Assembly: GCA_002633005.1 (NCBI GenBank)
Contig: NMRA01000003.1
Coordinates: 2,571,442 to 2,635,441, forward strand
Reading direction: 5' to 3'
Length of the DNA: 64,000 nt
Origin: Phoronis australis
Lineage: Eukaryota; Phoronida; Phoronidae
Shown here: positions 1 to 11,178 of the stretch, piece by piece
Position numbering within the stretch: position 1 is the first letter of the stretch
Layout: each line of letters starts with the position of its first letter
The notes under the pieces: model-generated
Databases searched by the model: none
What the model was told of the DNA's origin: nothing
The model's input: the letters and a program-made list of their open reading frames with translations, nothing else
Made by a program: the position numbers and the translations under genes

Positions 1-290
1 AACGCAAACCAGACCCACTCATTGAAAAGCCCATATTTGTCACCAGGAAGACTCTTCACAACGCAGCCCGGCCGATATTTCAAGTGAGATAGCGCAGTTT
101 TGAAAAGATTCCGTCTCTTGCCGAGAACGGTTTTTGAGCATCGGCAATGCAAGCCGAATATTTCATATTGAGAAAGCACATATTTGAAAAGAAGAACCAA
201 CACTCGTTGGGAATGGTCTTTGTGCATCGACGACGCACATTTCTTATTGGGAAAGCCAGATTTTCAAAAATTAATTGCTCAGACCATTTG
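1..290. repeat. Degenerate tandem repeat, period about 82-86 bp, cut by the window edge
   Basis: The segments starting CATCGGCAATGCA (about 138) and CATCGACGACGCA (about 224), and a weaker one starting CAACGCAGCC (about 58), share an order of submotifs: ATATTTCA, GAGAAAGC or GGGAAAGCC, ATTTTGAAAA, and a GG.CTTTGTG or GGTTTTTGAG end. The pattern continues off the left edge. It looks like the end of a diverged satellite. Confidence 0.5.
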
Positions 291-1071
291 AGTCTCATTT
301 ACCTGCAATTATACTGCTATCAAATGACCGAGCCAGCATTGTTGATACTACGACCGCTCTTCGAAATAATGTACACCCGGCCACGAAATTCGGACACTAG
401 CGGAAACCCAGATTTGGAGGTCCGCCAAATTCGGACACCACAAAATGATATTTCGCAAGATTCGTCCAAGAATGAATTTTTTCTATTGGAATTAATTTTC
501 AGTGTCCGAAAATCACGCGACTTTACCGTACTGCAATGCTTTTCGTGATAATACCGCTATTATGCTTTCACAAATAAGCAGTGTCAAGTTTAAGTTAAAC
601 AATAAAAAGTAAGTTACTGTTGCGTCCACCATTTCTTTGTACATTAGAACGAGTGAAGACAACCTACCGTCACCTAGCTGATTTATCATCCTAGCACACC
701 TTTGGTGTCCACATCCAATGTATTACCGATGTCACACTGTGAGGCTTATGAAGGCAACACCCAGACAATGGTTCATTTTTCACAAGCACAGAACAATGAA
801 GTTGTTAGTAAATATTCATTGGAGAAAATAACTTTCAAAACAAGCTTACTAAACATGCCAATACTACTAACACCTTAAAGACAAAGTGTATAAGCAATGC
901 CTGTAAGGAACACCAAAACCCTCACTTTGTATCGCAGAACCCACCTTGTTGACACAATATAATGAAGGGTTATAGCTGAGCAATTTTTCAATCTCTCACA
1001 ACAGTGTATAGGGTTGCACATCCTCAAAATTGACTATTCAGTCCTTCCACCTTAGTGAGTAGACAACAAGA
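291..1071. other. Intergenic, no recognised feature
   Basis: Short overlapping ORFs here have no recognisable domain or codon bias. No tRNA, repeat or transposon end was identified. Confidence 0.5.
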
Positions 1072-1175
1072 GCAATGCTTAACTGTTTATAGCTGACAGA
1101 GCATTGTTGACTGTTTACAGCTGACAGAGCAATGCTTAACTGTTTACATCTCACAGAGCATTCATTTGTTGACTG
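1072..1175. repeat. Imperfect tandem repeat, unit about 30 bp
   Basis: About three copies of a unit containing CTGACAGAGCA followed by TTGACTGTTT or CTTAACTGTTTA. Repeated words are gacagagcaatgcttaactg, gacagagcattgttgactg and cacagagcattca. Confidence 0.7.
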
Positions 1176-1204
1176 TGTGTAATCATCCTGGTGACCAAGC
1201 TGTT

Positions 1205-1351
1205 CAAATATGGTCTGTTTTGGGACTGCAAGTTCAACAGTGAAAAGACACTTTCAATATGGTCTGTTTGGGACTGCAAGTTCAACAGTGAAAAGACACT
1301 TTCAATATGGTCTGTTTGGGACTGCAAGTTCAACAGTGAAAAGACACTTTC
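1205..1351. repeat. 48-bp minisatellite, three copies
   Basis: Three near-identical units of 48-49 bp, each containing TGGTCTGTTTGGGACTGCAA then GTTCAACAGTGAAAAGACAC. The first has one extra T. High identity implies recent expansion. A minus-strand ORF across it is a by-product of the repeat length being a multiple of three. Confidence 0.9.
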
Positions 1352-1379
1352 TTGACTGTTTCTACTGCACTGAACAGTT

Positions 1380-4338
1380 GTAATTCTCTTCTTGTTGAAC
1401 CTGTTTGTGTGCCATTTTGAGCTACAGGTGAATGGAAGTTGTCTTTTAGTTTAAAATTAGTGTTTTTAATATGCAAGACTGAAATCATGCAAACCTGGTT
1501 CTAACACTCCTGTATGTGGCATTTGTTTTATAAGGAGACCAGTTTTTGACGTTTCCAGTGTCTGGCAGCCTCGTGACTAAAGACAGTGGGTTTGAAAAAT
1601 ACTTCTGAGGTTGCCCCAGGTTAAAACCACAAACCATAAGGGGAATTTTTCATCATTCAGCGGGTAATGTTTGACCTGATGAGGGAAATTTTACACAATT
1701 TTTTAATACTTTTAAGAGGGGAATGGCTGATATTCGGCACCAATTTTCTAGGGATCAAGGGCCTTGGTTGGTGAAATGCTCTTTTGAGCATATGACAGTC
1801 ACAGGACACTCATCTGGATCAACAACTCTTTCCCCTCATGTTTACAACACCATGAGATATCCCATATAATTGGCTGACTTATGTGGTGAATATACAGAGA
1901 TTTGACCTCACTCACATTGGTTTGTAGTACCGTACTACGATTAATGCTGAGCTTTCCGTTAACATTTTCCAATGTGCAAAACTGACTGTGTGCAAATTGG
2001 GTGAGGCAAGAAAATCATACCAAGTAGCCTCACGTGAAATAAGTGAGGGAAAATATACTATTATATTTTTCCAAATAATTTTTGGTGCGCGAAATTAGGA
2101 GGAGATTTGAAATAAATGAAGAATCGCCGTAGTGTCAGCATGCTATGCAGCAACAAGTTGGGGAGATGCAAAGAACTACATGCTGTTAAAAGTTACATTC
2201 ACAAGATAAACCCAACTGTGGTGTGTGCTCCTACTGAGGTTCCCAATTAGATGTTCAATATTTCAGTAATCAATGACACCTCCAAGAAAGTCAGAACACT
2301 AGTTACTGTATGTGCACACCATCAACAGACACTAAGAAAGTATACAGTGAAGTACCCTTATCAACTGTTGGTGGAAATTGGCATAACATTAGTGACTAGC
2401 AAATATGTTGATTATTTACATGACAACTCTGTCAAATTAAGCTACTGAGTGGAATATTACACTTTACTCAATAAAACTGACAACAATAACATAAATGATC
2501 AATTTACTCAACTGCACAACCAAGACGATTTTTGTGATTTATCCAGTTATGTTCTACTTGGTCAGTTTTGGATAGGCATTGGTTCGAATAGATAAATATT
2601 CAGTTACCAAGTTTGACTATTCAAGTGCAAAAGGTTCAGCACATTTACAGATTTTCATATCTGAAAATTCCCCATCATAAAAAATTCAACTTATAATAAT
2701 CAGACTTAAACACAAGTTATCTAAAAAAATAAAACTGAAATCATATTAGAACTATTCTTTTACCACATTTTCATGACTCATGGGTCTTGCGCAAACGTAT
2801 CAACAATCAAAATTTTTTTTAACAATGCTGTATAGAGGTGTTTATTATGTTTTTACCTGGATGACCAGTAGGAAACAACACAGTGAAAGTCCTCTGAACT
2901 CTGACATAGTTCGAGCAGACACTGCTAGAAACATTTACACCTGACTTTTAAGAACTACAGTTGTACATAACAAATCGAAATGATACAACTAATTGACAAA
3001 GAAATCTATGTGAAATACCATTTGTAATACAAATACTATGCCCGACTGTCAAGAATTACCCACTGTAAGGTAAAAAGCAAACACCTTACTACCCAACCTG
3101 CCTGTTTGGTACATCATTATTTGCTAAGATAGCAATTAAAGATCATCTCAGTTGCCCCATTCAGTCTCAGGTAAAGCCAGCCATTGAAAACTACAGGTAT
3201 TCAGAGGCTGTAAGTAACACACTCGTCTTACGGCAAAATTTGAACATGGTAAATGCAATAATTTTATGCTAAGTATCTTTTAGAAAAAAATAAGAAAAAA
3301 TAGAATTTTATTTGTTCACTTTATTGTGTTCTAAACTGGTGAAATTTTACTGTCAGCGAGGCAAAAACGGACAAATCATGAAATGCCACCGACATGCCCA
3401 GGAACTCTTCATATCAATACTTTTGTAGAATTTTCATGCACAGGTAACGTGCTTCTGACTTAGAAGGTGTGCTAAACAAAATACCTGCTTGTGAATATCA
3501 CCGGTTAAAGCAGAATTGAACAACGTTTTTAATGCAGTACTCGATGCTTGTCGTGACCCCAAGTCATCAAATGTGACTTCGCGAAAATCCCAGGTACCCA
3601 CTGAAATCTGAAGTACCATAGTGAAAACTAACGCCGAAATCGTGGACCAAAAGACTTAACTCTTCCTGACAACGAAGAACACAGACATTCAGATACACTG
3701 GAGGCGCATGTTTCATGGTCCGATCTTGCCCAATTTTTGCTGCACAATTAAACCTCCAACTGTTTACTTCCTCTTGTAACTTCAGCACGAGTAACGGTAA
3801 ATGTGTGCTGACTCTTGAGGGCGGCAAATGCACACATTTAACAAAATAAATGAAACAAGTATGAACCAAAGGTACTGAATCTGGGAAAACTGCCAGTAAT
3901 TCAAAGTTTGGAAGTTGCCACAAATTTCGAAACAAATTTCGGGCCAAATTAATTTCTGACTTTGATACTCGCTGTGGCGACTTCATGGCGACTTCAGATT
4001 CTTCCCAGGTCTCCAAACGCAATCTGAAGTCGTATTAGTGTAATGGGTGAAATTTTTCATAGATGTGTGTTTTAAACAAGAATATGGGCATAGTCATAAA
4101 TGTAAGCATGTAATTGAACATCGGCGCATAAAAGTCTTTTTTTTTTTTAATTCAGGAAAGGTCAGTTATGTCGAACGTGAGCATTAATGCAGACGATTAT
4201 AAGAATAGAAATTAGCAGACATACCTGGTGTAGTTGATGTCTCAGTACAATATAATGAAACAGGAACTAACTCCTTCTTAGTGACCCACGTGTTCAGAAT
4301 CTGTAATATACAAGGACACCCTATGACAAAACACTTCA
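1380..4338. other. Intergenic, mostly unique
   Basis: No coding region or RNA gene was recognised. The only structure noted is a pair of related palindromic segments at about 3,573-3,617 and 3,989-4,032. Confidence 0.5.
3989..4032. repeat. 12-bp perfect inverted repeat with 20-nt loop
   Basis: CGACTTCAGATT and AATCTGAAGTCG face each other. A diverged version with the same TCCCAGGT core occurs about 415 bp to the left (3,573-3,617). The two could be the ends of a short element of about 460 bp, but no target duplication was found. Confidence 0.5.
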
Positions 4339-4342
4339 CTTA

Positions 4343-4763
4343 AGTAGCGTCCACACGCGGACTTATCCTAGAACAACTTGCACTTGCCCACTTTACTAGC
4401 AAGTGGGGTACAAAACACATAAACACGCACAGACACACACAAACACGCACAAACACACAAAAACACACACACATCTGATAACGGAAGGCGAAAGTTTTCG
4501 CTCTGTGCATGACAACTGATGAGAACACAGCATGCAAAAGAAAACCCATCTGTATGTAACCACAGCAGATAATTACTTCTGCCTTGCCCCAGGTTTACGG
4601 CCTCGCAGAGATTAGAAATGGTGAAAGTTACCCTAGAATGAGTTACCACACCTCGATAAGGTTGAGTAAGTTTTCACAAGTGGGGTAAGTTGCACTAGTT
4701 CAAATAATGTCCATACAGCACTCAAACCTAGCGACAACTAGGGTTCTACGTGTGGACAGCACT
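4343..4763 (+). mobile_element. Harbinger-like MITE, copy A
   Basis: 421 bp. Its ends are AGTAGCGTCCACACG and, reversed, AGTGCTGTCCACACG, flanked by TTA on both sides (4,340-4,342 and 4,764-4,766). A TWA target is typical of PIF/Harbinger elements (known family property). Copy B at 34,945-35,348 is homologous along its length, in opposite orientation. The element contains a CA-rich tract at about 4,420-4,475 and no transposase. Confidence 0.7.
4420..4475. repeat. CA-rich microsatellite
   Basis: Interrupted (CA)n/(AAACAC)n tract inside the MITE. Confidence 0.8.
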
Positions 4764-4769
4764 TTAGCC

Positions 4770-7700
4770 AGATCATGAGTACTTGAATAGTACCGGTATA
4801 CTTAAAGACATCTTGAAATGTTTTAAGTGTTGCAAGGGGAGCAAGTGACCTTCCCATAGAAATGCCTACATTCAGGTAAATCATGTGGGTCCCTTATCAC
4901 ATTAACACCCTCATGCTAATGAACTGCTTTCTGCTCTCTATCTATTCAGATGTCAAAACAGGGAACTTTATTTATTAACACCTTCTAGAGAATATTGAGT
5001 CACCCACTATAATCATATGTGGTACCGCCAATCCTCACGTGAAATATTGGCACTTAAGTCAACAATTTTCATTCTAAGCTACTACTATAAGTTATTTTTT
5101 CAAAAGAACTTGTTTCTTTCTCACTGCTGCAAGAAAGAAACAAATATGGTGTTTCCTTGGACCAAGTACCAACATGTTTTATTCAGTCATATAACACTAC
5201 CGGTATATGACTATATCATACCATATTGAATTATCAAACAGGTTATGGTAAAAATTCTCGAGCATTGCACAAAAGTGCCTCTCACTCCTCTGAGCTTGGT
5301 CTTACTAAAGTGAGTGGATGAGTGTGTAAGGGAATGAATGAGAACCACATCGGAATACCCAACATTGAGTGTGAAGAGTAAAGAAAAAAAACACGACTTT
5401 GAATACCAGTAAAATCAGCTGGCTGTTGTCATGTGCCTGTAATTGGAATTATCTGAGTGAACTTGGTATAGGGCCGTCCCGGATTACACTCCCATCCACG
5501 GGTATTTGTCAATTGTATAACCTTTCATCGTAGTTGCAGCCCACAGCACAACAATAATACTTCCGTTGGCATTGGAAGGACGAATTGACTAACGAGGCTG
5601 AGAAAAATTTGTAAAGAATACACAACAACAAAGAACATGTGGAACTCCAAAGGTGCGAAATACAAAAGTGCTTGAAGGATATTGCAGCATTGTGGGTAAA
5701 TACAGCGAGATTTGAAAGTTACTGTGTAACCTGGAGTGAGGCTATTCTAAGTTCACTCTCGCGCTGTTTCATGCTTAAGCAACGTTTTTTTGCTACAGCT
5801 TACTATCCCCAAATTTTTTAGATTTTCTGAAAACTCCTCTTTTACCGGCGTATTCTTTGCAGCACTTTTGTTCAATTACTCACTGCTGTGCATGCCTGTA
5901 TTTCGAGCAGTTTTTATTCTAGTCGTTAATCGTCATTATCATCATCCTCATCATTTTCATCATTTTTCATCTAATTCTGACATTATTGTCCTTGCGGTAA
6001 TCCTCTTAGCTACAGTTGTTGCCCAATGGACAAGAAATTTACATACAGGTCTTATAAGCAAAGCATGCGTTCAGAATGTAAAATTGTATCCACCTTCCTG
6101 AAGATTTTCTCCATTGCATCCTTACAATTATTGGAAATAACCATTCCAACCAGTGAGATATTCTGTCAAATCTGTTATATATGAATCTCCGCTAAATACA
6201 TGAAAAATGGTTCACTTTACAGCACCAATTAATAACAGATACTTTTTACACCACAAAAAACCATCTGAAACCCACCATGTTTGAAATGTTAACAAATCTC
6301 CTAGCTTAATCACACTATTACTCGAGAGAACTGAAATCCAGAGAATTTTTAAAATCAGAAAAAGCACATTTGTTTCTACATTGAAACGGCATCTTGCGCC
6401 CATCAAAGTAGGATTTTTATGCTTTCAAGACTTTACAGTGAGTTAAGAAGTCTTGAAAGTATAAATATCTCACTTTGACGTACCAAGATGCAACGTAGCA
6501 ATGTGGTCGAAGGATTTCAACCAGCAGAAGTAAGCAATTTTACTTATTTAAAATTCGCATAGCATCAATGAAATGAGGTGAAACTTTCAAGGAAAATGCT
6601 TTAAACATTAAACCTTTGGGATTAATCCAAGAGATAAAAATGTACCATTTATGAAACCGATAGGCGTGAATAAGAGATACCTTTTCAGTTGCACTTGTTT
6701 TTGTGGAATGTTGCAAGTACAGTGATCTCCGTATCAACTTTTACCAGCTTATATTAATCCTTGTACATGGTCGCCCAGACGCCCATCATGGTGGACTCCA
6801 TTAATAATGCATCTCATTACTGAATTATTGAAGGATGTCACATAAATTGTCTGGAATCCATGACAGCCACTAGGTTCCACCACTGCCTTTATAACAGGCA
6901 GACCTAGAACTAAATTTTATTGATAGGCCTCCATTGATAATCCTGGACCGCGCCTTTTCACCGGTAGCGCATAAAAAATAAAAAGGCACAAGTACATTGC
7001 AGCAGTGTACCTCATGGGTGCATCTTTTAAAACGCAACACCCTTCCAAAAATGTAAGATTCTAGTCAACTTACAGCCAGTGTGTTCTTATTCCGCCACAG
7101 CTGAACAGTCTGAAGTCTTTGTTAGATTGCCTTCGTGTATGGAATTTTTAAATAAAAATTCAACTTTTGCATGAAGATGACTAGATGTTCTTATTTCGAT
7201 TGCTCTCATGGTTTCTGTTTCATGTTACCACTTCAATTACACTAAGTCTGCTGAGCATAACTTTTTGAAAAAAAGCACACTTTTATCACCAGGTGCGCCC
7301 AAAGAACACAGGCTCAAACCTGGTCAGGAATATCCTTACGCACAATTGCAGAGAATTGTGCCGAAGAGGCGTCCTTTCGTTCGTAGGATATCTGGACATT
7401 GGAAATGAGTGACACATCTGTAAATCTATAAATTCCCATATACCAGCTCTTCTATGGGGCAGTGACTGGATACAGTGAACCCTTATTTAGTAAACCAGGC
7501 AATCACTGAATAACGGGCCTATTACTCCATGGATGAAACTGCATGTTCTCTAAATTAGGGTCCACTAGACCAGGCAGCCATGAGATGAGTGCTTATTCTG
7601 AGACTTAAGTACCACCCAGTGATAATTAGCACAAATCTAACCAGCACTACAAACTGATTGGATAAAACAATACTTGGACATAACTTAAACGTTTCCAAGG

Positions 7701-8130
7701 CGTCTGAGTAGCCTAACGCGAAATTAAACACAAGCCGTCTGCCAATCCACACCCAGGAGTACACCCACACAATGATTAACCAAATCAAATGAGTTAGACA
7801 CTTCTGTTCGCCGAGCCTCAGGCTCGATCAGCTCTGGCAGTTCCCTTTCAGGCCTCTTTGCCCGTTCACTGTCAAACAAATCCCAATCAGTCAAAAGGAC
7901 TCGGTTGAATTATATTAACATGTATTACCTTCATGTGTGGATTCCGCACAAAACCAGCAACACATCCCGAATTTAGCACCTGCCCCAACCGAACGAAAAC
8001 CCTGGCTGCCATAACTGACAGGTAATCTAGTTGTGTAAAGATGAAGCGCCACCTATTGTTAGATAGAGTGAACACAAAACTGTAGCAGTGACTAATGGAG
8101 TACCGTCGTGCGGTGTGCATGTTTCTTTTT
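4770..8130. other. Intergenic, mostly unique
   Basis: Small ORFs without recognisable domains. The only structural feature is the hairpin at 6,377-6,504. A short TCATCA-rich tract lies near 5,935-5,975. Confidence 0.5.
6377..6504. repeat. Foldback palindrome of about 128 bp
   Basis: Left arm ACATTG..ACG.CATCTTG....CAAAGT..GAT.TTTAT.CTTTCAAGACTT and its imperfect reverse complement meet across a loop of about 11 nt at 6,435-6,445. Inner arms (TTTCAAGACTT / AAGTCTTGAAA) are perfect. It probably is a foldback MITE; no clear target duplication was identified. Confidence 0.75.
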
Positions 8131-8136
8131 ACAATT

Positions 8137-8301
8137 CAGTGGCGGATTTAGAAGGCGCCTAGGGGGCCATGGCCCACCTAAAATTCTCCAAGTCTCCTTT
8201 TGGCAGTTCAGGGGTGCGAATGTCTGATGGACAAAATCCTGGCTAATACTCTGCCCTGGCCCCCGACCCTAACTCAAATTGAAATCCTGAATCCGCCCCT
8301 G
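8137..8301 (+). mobile_element. MITE with CAGTGGCGGAT ends, copy A
   Basis: 165 bp. It starts CAGTGGCGGATTTAGA and ends ATCCGCCCCTG (reverse complement CAGGGGCGGAT). It is flanked by a perfect 5-bp duplication CAATT (8,132-8,136 and 8,302-8,306). No coding capacity. One of four copies in the window, all with 5-bp duplications. Confidence 0.88.
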
Positions 8302-8582
8302 CAATTTGCTAATATGAAATCCGCCAAAGTAGTAATATAATCGCAGCGTGTTCTACTAGAGACTTCCGAATGCACGACAGCATTGCATTCGCACATGCTG
8401 GTAATTTCCGAAAATGTGCTCGTAATATACGCCATGTCCATACTAGACCGGGATCCTTGAGCTTTTTTGGGCATGAAAAGGTCACTAACCAACCACATTG
8501 GTCAATGGGTATCCTCATGCTTGGAAATGTCTAGCAGGTTCGCTCTGGTGGGTGTGGTCAGGGGAGCCAAGAGAATGGCACT

Positions 8583-9560
8583 CAAAAATTGAGCTACATC
8601 AACTTTTCTGGTAACCACTTCAAACTGCCTTCGATACCTACTACGTAATCCACTGTATCAAAATTGGTCACCTCTAGTGCCAGACAGGCAATTTCAGTGG
8701 CGGGGAGTATCAGCCAGACGCTTATAAACAAGGTAAAAAATTGAGCTAGATCAATCCAAGAGGTAACCGCATGAAACCAGTTGCAAAATATTCACCGTGA
8801 GCCCAGGTATCACGAATGAACACTGCCAGACAAATCTAGTGGTGGATTAGCCCAGACACACCCAAATACCCGAGTAGTGAGCTAGATCAACCCACCAGGT
8901 AACCGTGTGAAACCAATTGCACGATGTTCATCATCACTGTACATGGCACAACAATCAGATGCCAGACAATTTCAGTGGTGGGGTGCCCCTGCCAGACGAT
9001 TATCAAAAAGGATTAGAAATTGAGCTAGATCAACCCAAGACGTAACCCTTAAAACGAGTTGCAAAATATTCACCGTAAGCCCAGGTATCACGAATAAACA
9101 CTGCCAGACAAATCTAGTGGTGGGTTAGTCCTACCAGACAGGCCCATCAACTCACTAGGTAACCGTTTGAAACCAATTGCACGATGCTCAGCATCACTGC
9201 ACATGGCATAACAGTAAGATGTCAGACAAATTTAAGGGTTTGGTGCCCCTACCGGACAACTAAAGAAAGGGCTGAAATTTGAGGTAAATCAACCCAAGAA
9301 GTAACCGCATGAAACCAGTAGCAAAATATTCTACGTAAGCCCATGTATCATGAATAAACACTGCCAGACAAGTCTAGCGGTGGGTTAGCCCCGCCACACA
9401 CGACCAAATATCTGAGTTGGGCCAGATTTATCCGCCACTGCAGGTAACTGTTTGATACCATGTGCATAATGTTGAGCAACATTCTGCATGCAGGCAAAAG
9501 GTACCTTACAGACATTTTCAGCCGTGGGGCAGTAGCATTCAGAGGTTTGGTCGATGCAGG
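8583..9560 (+). repeat. Tandem array of about 138-bp monomers (left arm)
   Basis: About seven monomers start near 8,589, 8,741, 8,880, 9,018, 9,148, 9,280 and 9,418. Each contains a GAGCTAGATCAACCCAAGAG-like segment, GGTAACCG..TGAAACCA.TTGCA, and TGCCAGACAA.T...GTGGTGGG. Alternate monomers are more alike (CAAAATATTCACCGTAAGCCC versus CGATGTTCAGCATCACTG), so the array is a dimeric higher-order repeat of about 275 bp. Confidence 0.85.
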
Positions 9561-9577
9561 GGCGACTTTTTATTAGA

Positions 9578-9579
<2 letters not shown>

Positions 9580-9609
<30 letters not shown>
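9580..9609. repeat. (CT)15 microsatellite
   Basis: Uninterrupted CT dinucleotide run just past the last 138-bp monomer of the left arm. Confidence 0.95.
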
Positions 9610-9612
<3 letters not shown>

Positions 9613-10079
9613 TCAAATGCATATATCCTATTCAACTGCCCGTAGCCAGCTTTGAGCGGGGGTGGTTCGAATTTCAAGAACGGTGGCATCTTTGATATTT
9701 TGCAAACGTCGACACTGTAGAGTTTTCGGCAAGGCCTTTGACGCAGCTCAAAATAGGGGGAAGGGAAATCTGCATACACAACGATGACTCTCAGCTCTAT
9801 GTATGAGACGAAATTTGTAATACCAGAAATGAGGATGCTGTGACGGTTGCTCGCGAAGAACGGGACACAAATTCGGATATAATGTGGTCCAGAAATAGAG
9901 CATTCTCGCATCATCTGCCAAAGTTTCAAATCAGAGTGATTACACCTCATTGCATACTCAGACGGAAATATGAAGTTTAGTCAGCGAATGGCTTAATTGA
10001 CAAAATTGTTTTTCAGGTTGTATTTTAGCGTGTCACTAAGTTGCTTCCAACGCTGGAAATGTGAGCAGACCACAATTTT

Positions 10080-11178
10080 GAAGGTTCACTACTCGAAGGT
10101 TTACTATTCCGAAGTCGGTGACTAGGCCTACTTCGAAGATTCACTATTCCGAAGATTCACTGCTTCAAAAAATCCAAATTTTCAAACTCAGGTTTGATTT
10201 TTAACCTTTAACATGCAAAATAAACGATATTTTGGTTATTAGATGCACGTATACTGACAACGTTAACGCTAGGGAACTAAAACACTTCGTTTGGATTTCA
10301 TGTACATGTAGACAGTGACCGCCGTCTCCAGCTGACAAGCACAGCTTAGGAAACGGTGGTCAGATTTCACGTGAGTACGCACTTGCATTTTTAAATGATA
10401 TGAAGTAGAATATTGATGAATTATCAATCATGCACATTCATCAAATCCATGTCAAGATCGCATTGCAGTGCGACGCACACGACCGGGTCGAAACTAAATG
10501 AAGTTAGTAGGCCACCCTGTCCCTGCCAGTCCTCACGAAGTCGGGGAGTTCACTCTTCTTAAATTTGAAGCCGCCGTTGGTCGCCGCAGCCTTGACGCGT
10601 GCCCCAGATGTTGTCTCTGCTTGAGAATATGTCGTGATCACACAATCAGGAGTAGTGAACTGTCGGAGTTCTGGGCTCAGTCTCGAATCTTTTTACTCCA
10701 AATGGAATTCGAAATTATGTTTCGAGTGTTTTACTCTACTTTTGTGAGAATTCAAAACAAGTGTCTATTATTCTATGCTCGAGTACCTAATGACTTACTT
10801 GGATAATTTGTTAATACTAGTATGCAGTTGACAAACCCAACATTAAAGCTAAATTTCGAGTTTGAACTGGAAATTTCCAGATTTTACTCGAGTTTGTAGC
10901 ACGAATGTAAGGGTCTTCAAGTGCAAACTTGGACTATAAACTCATATGCATAAACTATAATGATTGGACCACAGTCTGATAACCACTTATCTTGAGTTTG
11001 CACAAAAGAAGCAGAGAAATTGCCAAAAATAATTTCGAGTTCGTTTCGAGTACAAAGATTAGAGACCGGAACCTATTTTGAATAGTGGAAATTCAAATTA
11101 ATGAATTTTAGAAGGTAACGAACCTTCGGAGTAGTGGACATTCGGAGTACTGAACCTTCGGAGTATTGAAACTTCGTC
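10080..11178. mobile_element. Element bounded by inverted 16-bp subrepeats
   Basis: The left end (10,080-10,166) has four to five units like GAAGGTTTACTATTCC. The right end (11,119-11,178) has the same units inverted (CGGAGTAGTGAACCTT type). One further inverted unit occurs near 10,650. Inverted subterminal tandem repeats with no coding sequence indicate a non-autonomous element; no target duplication could be fixed. A different MITE lies inside at 10,671-11,071. Confidence 0.55.
10671..11071. mobile_element. MITE with TTTGTACTCGAAA-type ends, copy 1
   Basis: About 400 bp, starting CTGGGCTCAGTCTCGAATCT and ending AGTACAAAGATTAGAGACCG. It matches the copy at 39,164-39,558 along its whole length, including GTGTCTATTATTCTATGCTC and ATGCATAAACTATAATG. 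Many ACTCGAG/CTCGAGT words occur inside. Confidence 0.75.

Noticed and set aside
147-548. 133-codon plus-strand ORF near the left edge
   Set aside because: It runs through a degenerate tandem repeat, has no recognisable domain, and its composition matches translated AT-rich DNA.
1151-1333. 60-codon ORF with repeated LNLQSQTDHIESVFSL
   Set aside because: The peptide repeat only reflects the 48-bp minisatellite; no start context or homologue.
3567-4022. 151-codon minus-strand ORF
   Set aside because: No domain, no splice context, and both ends lie in palindromic repeat segments; probably chance.
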